Assembly (NCBI GenBank): GCA_963995525.1 | Contig: OZ023216.1 | Location: forward strand, 40,900,659-40,964,658 | Source of the DNA: Escarpia spicata | Taxonomy: Eukaryota; Annelida; Polychaeta; Sabellida; Siboglinidae | Direction: 5' to 3' | Length of the DNA: 64,000 nt | Shown here: positions 55,705 through 64,000 of the stretch, in pieces | Layout of the letters: the number at the start of each line of letters is the position of its first letter | How positions within the stretch are numbered: the first letter of the stretch is position 1 | Position numbers and translations under genes: made by a program | Notes under the pieces: model-generated | What the model was told of the DNA's origin: nothing | The model's input: the letters and a program-made list of their open reading frames with translations, nothing else | Database searches by the model: none

Positions 55705-55712
55705 AATATATA
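55705..55712 (-). promoter_or_regulatory. TATA box of NIDO gene B
   Basis: TATATATT on the minus strand, about 30 bases before the ATG. The distance is shorter than in gene A because part of the leader is deleted. Confidence 0.72.
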
Positions 55713-56130
55713 CTCTCGTCCGACCCAATTAGTTGCTCACCGCCAACAATGGTGTTAACTGATACCTATGAGTCTGACGCAGGTTGTGCGCCATTACTAC
55801 GTTTTTTACAATGGTTTTTTTATTACGCACCGCCAACAAGCGTGTTAAGTGACACCTATAAATGAAATACAAATCACCCCGTAATCCTATCTTGCATTCA
55901 CTATTATACAATGCATGAAGTTTATAATTTTGTTTTTTCTTTTCTGATCTTATTCTTCTGCTTGTTACAACGCGATGTGAGTTTAGATACTGAAGTCAAC
56001 TTTCTCTACAGTAGCGATTCGTGAATTAAAACGTTAGACAATTGTTTCAGATTGTGTGTGCGTAATGCACTGTTTTATTTGATATGGTGATATCTAGACA
56101 ATTGTAGAATATTTTTTGGTATATATATAG

Positions 56131-56285
56131 GTTTATTGATCAGGCCATGGGTATCCATTGAACAATACTCTCTCAGCCTAGATGAAGAGAGCCAACCCAC
56201 AAGAGACTTACTTCAATATATTAAAAATGAACATTTGAAGAAAGGACTTGAACAATTTGATTCGTTTGTTGAAGAGACGCTTCTC
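56131..56285 (+). other. Exon-like segment of unknown gene, private to copy B
   Basis: After an AG acceptor (56129-56130) an open frame reads RPWVSIEQYSLSLDEES and continues with charged residues (NEHLKKGLEQFDSFVEETLL) to a GTATGT donor at 56286. Copy A has unrelated sequence here. It may be an exon fragment carried in by a transposon; no partner exon was found and the family is not recognised. Confidence 0.3.
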
Positions 56286-56854
56286 GTATGTGAGTAATGA
56301 CGGTTCAATTCCGAGATCCCTTGCACTTCCACAGTACTAAAAAGAATAAACTATTGACAGTTGCCTCACTGAGTGGCATACACAGAAAGTGTTCAAAATC
56401 AGGGAGATGATTCTAGAGGCAAATCGGTAAATTTTGCAGTTTGATGATATTTGCCTACGAGGGTGGACGAAATGTCAATCCAGATCAATTTATTTGATAT
56501 CAGCCGGGGTTTACGGGAAAAAAGAGCATGCATCCTATACGCACAGAATCAGTACCCTGACGCGTGTAAAATAATCGTTGCGTCCCACGAGAAGCATGCG
56601 TATCAACGACATATAACACAAAGATATATCGAATATAAATGCCTTTAATTTGGTAGTTTATTACCGAATCAGTTCATTTAGTATTTCTTTTCAAGAGTAC
56701 TTCCAAATAACCATTCCTGTAGGCATATTTTTCACGATTCTGAAGGGTGTCTTATCCTCCGTGCGGCGATGCCTGGCGCGTAGTTTTGCAGAATTACCTC
56801 TAGGGACTGAATGGCGAACCAGAATACCATTCCAATCCGTGCGCATACCCGCTC

Positions 56855-58545
56855 GCGTCTTTGCGATTCACTTATGAAAAGCCAACAGGCGCTTTCAAGC
56901 CACGTCCAGCGGGCACAAGATTGGTCGCTAGGGCAAAGAGCGTTTGACACGTGAGAAACGCGTTTAATTTTGTCAGGGCTTGTTATGTGTTAGCGAGGGG
57001 CTAAATGTACACAGACTAATTTTCCGAACAGGTAGGCAGGGCCCTACGTATACGTACGTTCATCCATAATCGCGGTTTTCAAGCTTTATTATGAATATTT
57101 GCGATGGCATGGATGTAAAATTATTAGAATATTGTTTATTTGGAAGAAGGATATCTGTAGAAATATTTATAAATGCTAGGCAACTAATGTGTTGTAAGTT
57201 GCATTCAACACAAATATTCTACAAACTGCCAAAACACATATTTGATGCTAAAGGTTTTTATTAAAGTTAGTTAAAACATTTTTGGAAAAAATAATAAATG
57301 TGTTGAATATAATTTATTAAACTGAATATGATGCGCAATAATTACGATATATTCATTCACTCACGTACCCATTTGGCATGTTTACTGCTGTTTTTAAATA
57401 TTTTAAATTCAAGTAGTTATATAATGCATGTGCACTGTGATCATGTGATATAATTGGGGTATGTTTAATACACACTGTACACACGTTTTCAAATATTTTA
57501 TTTAAAATATGGGATTGTCATTATGAATCATTAGTGAGACTCTTTCATTTTAAGAACTGAGCAAAGGGCAGCCCAAATACCATATGATGTTTACATATTT
57601 AACTATAGATATGTATGCAAGTGTACATTTCTGAATGTCTGCATGGGCATATGGATGTAAACAAAAGCCCAGTGGAGTCGAGCTCACTAGTAAACACGGG
57701 TACGTGAGTGAACGAGTGTATGATAATTCTTGTAGGATTATATTCAGTATACATTATGTTATACATCTACAAGAACACTTTTTTCCTTTTACACAAATAT
57801 TTTAAACTAACATTAAACAAATTTCAATTATTTTAGCAATAAATGTGTGTTTTGAGAGTTTGCAGATTGTTTGTGCTGAATACAACTTACAACACATTAG
57901 TTGGCTAGCATTTATAAATATTTCCACATATATCCTTCTTCCAAATGAACAACATTCTAATAATTTTACACCCATCCCATCGCAAATATTCATATATATT
58001 ATAAAGCTTGAAGACCACGATTACATTATTATATTGATAATAGCCTTCCCTAGTATACTAGCGCGATTAAAGTAAAATTAATTAGTTATTACTTTTGTGC
58101 ATGTTCTAGAATTGTATTATATAAGTGCAAATGTAATTGCTGTTCCACATTGGATATATTTGCTTCGTGTTTACAATGTGTTAAGATAACAGTATGTCAA
58201 CATTTACAATTAATGGATTTTGCTACTGTCAATGAGTATCAGTCTAAATTGAACGCTGAATAATATAATATGGATAACGTACTATGCGAAGGGCCCTGCC
58301 TACATGTTCGTAAAATTAGTTTGTGTACGTACATCCCTACCTACCTGTTCGTAAAATTAGTCTGTGTACGTATAACCCCTTATTAACATATAACAAGCCC
58401 TGACGTCTCCCCGCAAACAAAAAATGAAACGCGCGTGACACATGTGTCAATCGTTCCAACTGACCAATCACGAGCGCGCTGGGCGTGGTTTAAAAGCGCC
58501 AATTCGCTTTTCATAAGTGAATCGCAAAGACGCTGCTCGTTCAGG
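56855..58545. repeat. Inverted duplication between genes B and D
   Basis: Left arm 56855-57390 has the same orientation as copy A 13870-14690. From about 57395 to 58545 the sequence is the reverse complement of copy A 14960-13880. Landmarks: GCAGGGCCCTACGTA near 57036 mirrored near 58288; GACCAATCACGAGCGCGCTG at 58463 mirrored by the CCAGCGGGCACAAGATTGGT region at 56905. The arms are about 500-850 bases and diverged, and the stretch between them (57395-57690) is single-copy. Confidence 0.85.
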
Positions 58546-61500
58546 CTTCAGCGTTTGAGCGCAGTCGCTGTGCATTTTGAAACTACTTAATTTATTACAG
58601 CTATGGCGATGAAAAACATAGCGACTTACAATCATTCTTTTGTATAACTAACCGCTTAATATCACGGATAGTACTGCGACAATGGTAACAATAGAGAATG
58701 TAAGCAGTCCGATCCCAATTCCAGTGACCGATCGCGCCAGTCGCTCGTCCAACAATCGAAACAATTCGATACCTCACTCAGCAGTATTTTTAAGCCACCT
58801 TTCCACATTGTTTCTGATATAAAGTACAACGTTATAAAATATTGATGTGAGGGCACTGTTGAGGCCCAAATAGCGCTCCGGTTTGCAATAACATGCGATT
58901 TATTGATATTGCTTGTTTCAAGTGCGGCGTGCAATAACCCGCGACCGCAGTGGCGCACACTGAACGAGCGCTATTTGGAACATTATATTCTGAAACGATG
59001 TGGAATGATGGAATAAACGCATTGAGGTGTAACAATTAGACACAACTGTCATAATGTCGAAATCGGGGTGGACCCGGATTCCACACAACGTCAAAATTAA
59101 GTGTCCACAAAGTAATGCGCAGTTCCATCAGCTGCCTATTGGCTATTCCAATGCTACTGTCATCACCACAGTAAGGTTTCCCTCCACCGAAACGAATTCA
59201 GTATCCTTCAAAAGTGAGTCGTGGCTTCCTCGATGTCCTTAGCTTAGCTTTCAGAGATCTCCCGATGTGACATTTGTAAACACGCAAGCGAAGGCATCCA
59301 GCAGACAAGCACGCCCTCTCATGCGTGAGGAAGGCTGCGCTAACTTTAAAAAAAATCGATTATCAAGGGAAAACATTAACAAATAAAACTGAATATTGTA
59401 ACATGGCATGTTATTTCATTGGTAAGTTTTTGTTAGTATGAAACTAAATAATAATAACCCGGTTTATCTGGGAAACACATATCCTTAAGCCAAACAAACT
59501 GGAAACAATTCAAGCTTTCTATGCTTTGATGGGGTGTGAGATGATATCATTTTTTTTCAGGCCGCAGCATGAAAACATCAAGAGGGTCTGTGGGAAGTAC
59601 CATTAGCTACTGCAGGACCTGAGAAAGAGCGAGATGACAGACGATATTACGATATATGCAGACTATACAATGCTCAAGATGTGGATACAGTCGACAAGAC
59701 GCGGGCTCCGTTATTCGTCAAATGCTTATGAATGCCTTCCATTGGCAGGTGATGCATCTAACCATATCTGTTACCTTACCGTCTGAAACGGACATATTAC
59801 CTGGCAGCGGTGTATAGAAAACTGCCCCGTTCTACTCCTTCCTGAATTCGTGTGCAAGCTAATGCCAACTTAGTGATGGCCTTGCCACCCACATGTACAC
59901 AAACCACATCTTCACTAGATCTTTGCTTCACTCAATCGCATCTTTCTTCAGAATGTACACTACAGAAAAGACAGTAATATTTGTTGTAACGTATACTGTA
60001 ACTGAGACATTGAACGCCTTTTTACTTTTTTACATCAAACGTTCGGCTGTTATGTATTCATTGTAACTTTTTAAATCAACCAAGTGTCAAATCGATAAAT
60101 TGCCCAATAATTGATGAATACAATGTGTACGAGAAATGATACCGTAGACTAAATTTTGTCATCTTGAAATCTAAGAAGATACTAACCTCTATGCATATCA
60201 ATTATATTAAAATAAAAATCTATGCCCTCTAGAATGTGGTTGTTCACACTAATATCAACTTTCTATGTCACTTTGTAGTTCAGCAATGAGACAAACAGTA
60301 ATTAATCATGACGGCCATTTTGACGACCTAAACGTTGGACAATTTAAAAGTAGATACAAATACTGATGAGATTATTTATGGGTTTCGAGTATGTTTGTAT
60401 GTGTGTACATGTTGATACAGATTTCAAACTTGTAATATATATTTAAATTACATAATGAGACAATTTGTGATAGTCGCCATCTTAACATCGAAGATGGATG
60501 TCTTAAGTCAATGATCAAAATACTCAGAAGAATATTGCGAAGTGTGTTTTGTAACTAAAATTGACTGTCTATATGTCTTAGAAGTTCAGATATAGAAAAC
60601 GCTGATAATACAGATCATACACAATCCTTCAAAGTGCACTTCAACAGAAAATAATATCACATTAATCAACATAGCCAGAGCACATTATATTCTATATTGG
60701 ATTGTCTGCCACCATATATACGGTGTATGTACCAATAAGGCCTAACATCCTTCAGGTATAGTCTAAATCGTAATATTTTTATATCTGGGTTCCCCAACTT
60801 AAGTTTTGCTTTCGGTTGGCGTGATGTGTCTCCATTCTACGTCACTAAACCAGCGAATAACATTGACGTGGTGATGCCTCCGAGTTCAGTGAGCAACTGT
60901 AGTTAGTGTTCTCATTTATTATATATTTATGTTATGTCTATTATATTTTATTTAATCGTTGTATATGTTATCGATTGTCACAAGTTAGCTCATTGAAGGC
61001 ACGGGTAGCCATGCTTGACCGAGAGAAATCGTGTTGCAGCCCAAAAAGTAAGCAGTGGCCGGTGTTCTCGTTTTAGGCGCAACTAGTCGGACGCATTGTT
61101 GACTGGGAGTAAAAGAAAGACGTTCTGGTGGGAAAAAAACAAATGTGTAATGTAAAGTAGTTTTAGGTTTTTTTTTCTCGCGCGAATGGTCTATTTCTGT
61201 GGTATTTTGGGATAATGTTATCGTACGTGTTTCAATTACAGATAACGTCTCAAATAATCTGCCTACAACACCAAATGATAACGTTCACGCTCGTAACATC
61301 AGTCTTTTTAAAACTTTGTGTTAGCGGCCGACCACAAAGAATGAAGTTAGAATAGTGGGGGATTGTGCCTGATGCTAGGCTAGCAAAGACAGGATCCCTA
61401 TTGGGGAAAGGCACGCTCTGATCCCTCGTCACAGGTTGTTTATAATGCCTAGTTTGCTTTTTTGGCGAGGCTAACGTATCACGGACCCTGCCTAGTGACT

Positions 61501-61597
61501 ACCGCCTGCATACAAACACAATGACGCGTAGGAACATATTCGCCATTGTTTCACTGTACGGAACACTGAACGGAAACAATCATGGGAATGCATAATC

Positions 61598-61600
<3 letters not shown>
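58546..61600. other. Divergent intergenic region between genes B and D, no gene supported
   Basis: 58560-59450 is private to copy B. It holds a smaller imperfect inverted repeat (AAATAGCGCTC at 58866 mirrored by GAGCGCTATTT at 58967). Short open frames at 58682 and 59054 have no family features. 59460-61560 corresponds to copy A 15470-16900. Confidence 0.5.

Positions 61601-61640
<40 letters not shown>
61601..61640. repeat. (GT)n microsatellite
   Basis: Short counterpart of the 285-bp tract at 16921-17205. Confidence 0.93.
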
Positions 61641-61645
<5 letters not shown>

Positions 61646-62376
61646 TATGTGCGTGCGTGCGCGCGTGAATGTGTGTAAATGCGAAATATACAGGGAATTG
61701 GAGATGGACAACAATGAACCATAAATCGAAGACCTGTATCAACGCCTGCCTCGCCCCAACGAGGTGAACAACTAATCCTATCGAGTGCACGCCATCGCCT
61801 ATTGTTTTACTCTCCTCGAAACTGTTGATATTGATACTTGACTGTGATTCTAAAAAAAAGTATTTACTGTTCATTGTCTCGTGGTGAATCCGATATTGCA
61901 TTGTAGTATGACACAATATACGAGCACAAAAAAACTTACTGAACACCGTTACTTGGATAGTGACGTGAATGCCGTACAACATATATGATTAGTCAATAAT
62001 CCTAATAAGAATGCTTCACACGGTCGTCATTACTGTTAAAAGTTCATCTTTGTTGATATGAAAACTACTTTATAGGAAAAAATATTCACATCCCCAAAGA
62101 CGGTGTTCGAAAATTAATGATGTGCATAAATAAATAATACTTTTTCTGCTTGTGTCTGTCGCATGTTCAGTCGATCATGTCTCTGCGTATTCCTCGGTTA
62201 TGTGTGTCTCGCAACAGATTAGTTTCACTCCGTCCAAATCAGGCAACCATTCTAGCAAGTATAACTTACATATAATTAAAAAGTCACGATGACGTCAAGA
62301 ACATGACATGCGTCAGCATAACAGGTATCTGTTAAACATTGTTCAGCGATACGTGACAATTCGGTCAGATGACGAG

Positions 62377-62383
62377 TATACAA
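62377..62383 (+). promoter_or_regulatory. Altered TATA box of NIDO gene D
   Basis: GAGTATACAA replaces the GAGTATAAAA of gene C at the same distance from the ATG. The leader motif CCAACGACGACAGTATCGGA is retained. Confidence 0.6.
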
Positions 62384-62427
62384 CTCGGGCCACTGTCCAA
62401 CGACGACAGTATCGGAACATCGACAAG

Positions 62428-63697
62428 ATGGTTGCTCTCCAAGTCTCTTTGCTGGCGCTCTGCGCTGCGCTTGTAGCTGGCCTGCTGACGGAACCGCGCC
62501 AGCGCCTGCGCCTGCGCCTACGCCCATACACCTGTACCCGTTCGGCTTTGGCATGCAAAATGAGGCTCCTAAAAATGACGACGGCAGTGTAGGCCCCGTT
62601 AGCCTGTCTTGGCGCTACAGGCTCTACCGCAGATCATACAGTCGTACGTACACTACACATGAACCCATTCAAGCGAGCTTGTCTGGCCAATGCCTGGAAT
62701 CAGCCATTATATATATATATATATATATATAAAGGGTTTATAGGTTAGTTAATGAATCGTTTGTCAGGAATGAAGAGAAACGCCAAAGCACAAAAAATTA
62801 AAGGTTCCTGCAGTTAACCCAGCCTACTTCAACAATATTTCTAATAGAATGTGTTTTGAATATGAATGTTTTGTGTACAATTTTACCATTTCGCGATAAC
62901 AACTTTAAACATGTGAACGGTGTTTTGGGCTTTCTAAACATAATGTACATTCAGCGTATTTATTATGAACGTATAGTACTAAATAATAGTACTAAACCGC
63001 ACTAAGTGAGGAACGGAACTTCGGTTGTGTATATCAGCCCTGTGAACTTGCTGCTACATCATTTAACGACAACAATGTCGAATGCCGTTTTAAGACTTAC
63101 CTTCAACACACATTTTCTTAGAACGTCCTTTACTGCGATATGATCTATGAGTGTTTGAATGGGACATACTACATTTCCCGACTTGATTTGTACATATTTG
63201 ATATCAAATTAAATATTTTCTTTTTATATGTTTCTATTGTTGTTATATCAATCTCACTTATATATTCAGCCGTCAGTGAACATCTGTTAGTAACTGCTTT
63301 GTATATAATTTTCTCATGTTCGGTTTTATTTCATTTAAACATGGCATTCTTGAGACTGAAATAAAATTGTGACTAATTTACTGATCGAATTAGGTATATA
63401 ATTTATGTTGTCAGAAAGTCAGAACAAGCTGTATATGTCTCATCTGAAACGATAGGGAATGTTTCCAAAGATTGTGGGGTCGTTTACAGTGTTAAAACAT
63501 CACGTACATAAATATATACTTATTACTTATATCACTTGAATGTTTCCTTTTCTTTAGATCAACACGAACTGTTTGATATCTTTCAACAAGGCGATCCCAA
63601 CATTCACACCGGAATGGTTTCCACTGAGTGGAGAACCACTGATTGCACCATACTGGTCGGACGTAGACACGCCAAGGAACGGTCTAATCTACTACGT
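62428..63697 (+). pseudogene. NIDO-domain gene D, exons 1-2, disrupted exon 1, 3'-partial
   Basis: Paralogue of gene C in copy B. Exon 1 starts at 62428 with the same signal peptide. A (CGCCTG)n-like expansion around 62508-62525 adds about 17 bases relative to gene C, shifting the frame to a stop at 62590-62592. The exon 1 end is also altered: four bases of the last codons and the GTAAGT donor are lost, leaving GTACAC. Exon 2 (63558-63697) is intact with AG acceptor, donor GTACGT, and residues ISFNKAIPTFTPEWFPL and IAPYWSDVD. It contains a Gly-to-Cys change (INTNC). Exons 3-5 would lie beyond the window. It could be a pseudogene, or the repeat could be mis-assembled. Confidence 0.75.
62705..62733. 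repeat. (TA)n microsatellite, intron 1 of gene D
   Basis: Same position as the TA tracts in gene C intron 1, but without the inverted duplication. Confidence 0.9.
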
Positions 63698-64000
63698 GTA
63701 CGTGACCTGTTACTGCTGTACTTGTGTGCAGCTCTCTGAAATCATACATTATCGCATGCTCATGCTTTACTGATCATCTCAGAACGTCGAAGTCCGATAT
63801 CAGACACAATTATTTTCATCTGGCATCAACTACCATCCCCTTATCAAACGAAAGTTTGTAATAATAAAAAACATTGATGTGATGATATTGTTATATTAAT
63901 AGTATCGATCGGAAGCGTATAATATCGAAATTTGACGCCAGACGAAACTGTCTCTGAACCCTCTCTCTCAAACGATAATAATTTTGTCTGACAACGGACG

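Larger units (their letters stand above)
42264..64000. repeat. Segmental duplication, copy B (continues past the window)
   Basis: Counterpart of 1-19841. The last bases of the window align with 19801-19841. Copy B lacks the LINE at 2910-5142. It has its own insertions at about 42658-43526, 46797-47440, 49438-49740 and 52398-54265, and an inverted duplication at 56855-58545. Confidence 0.9.

Noticed and set aside
61551..61982. 143-codon minus-strand frame
   Set aside because: Its core is the (GT)n tract, and the rest matches non-coding sequence of copy A with frame disruptions.

Overview
The window is animal nuclear DNA. Its genes are broken into exons with GT-AG splice sites and consistent intron phases. 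The rest is AT-rich and full of (CA)n, (TA)n and (TGTGCG)n microsatellites, decayed LINEs, a Penelope-like fragment, tRNA-derived SINEs and small inverted-repeat DNA elements. This mix suggests a marine invertebrate, possibly a lophotrochozoan, but no marker fixes the phylum.

The framework is a large tandem segmental duplication. Copy A (about 1-19841) corresponds to copy B (about 42264-64000). Each copy carries, left to right, a Ly6/three-finger GPI-type gene (+), a NIDO-domain secreted-protein gene on the minus strand, and a second NIDO gene on the plus strand, placed head to head with the first. The NIDO genes are called here A (minus, 6340-12881), C (plus, 18016-29139), B (minus, 48104-55675) and D (plus, 62428 to beyond the window). 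A, B and C can be assembled as complete five-exon genes of 305, 306 and 289 residues with identical intron phases (0, 2, 0, 0). Each encodes a signal peptide followed by one NIDO (nidogen/alpha-tectorin type) domain. D keeps an intact exon 2, but its exon 1 is frameshifted. The Ly6 gene is intact in copy A (its first exon lies off-window) and is a pseudogene in copy B.

The layout is as follows. 1-1726: Ly6 exons. 2910-5142: a LINE insertion whose empty site survives in copy B. 6340-12881: NIDO A. 12882-18015: divergent intergenic region. 18016-29139: NIDO C, whose 7.3-kb last intron holds two antisense LINEs and a Harbinger-type MITE. 29140-39530: a graveyard of LINE, SINE and Penelope fragments with no host gene seen. 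39877-42068: Thr-rich exons that are phase-compatible with the Ly6 exons of copy B. 42203-64000: copy B.

The NIDO proteins are predicted to be secreted extracellular-matrix or mucus-type proteins. The four genes share a core promoter and 5' leader, which points to one ancestral gene that was inverted into a divergent pair and then duplicated in tandem together with the Ly6 gene. The most unusual features are the splice-site-linked repeats around NIDO exons, several large inverted repeats that exist in only one of the two copies, and the possible Thr-rich/Ly6 composite gene.
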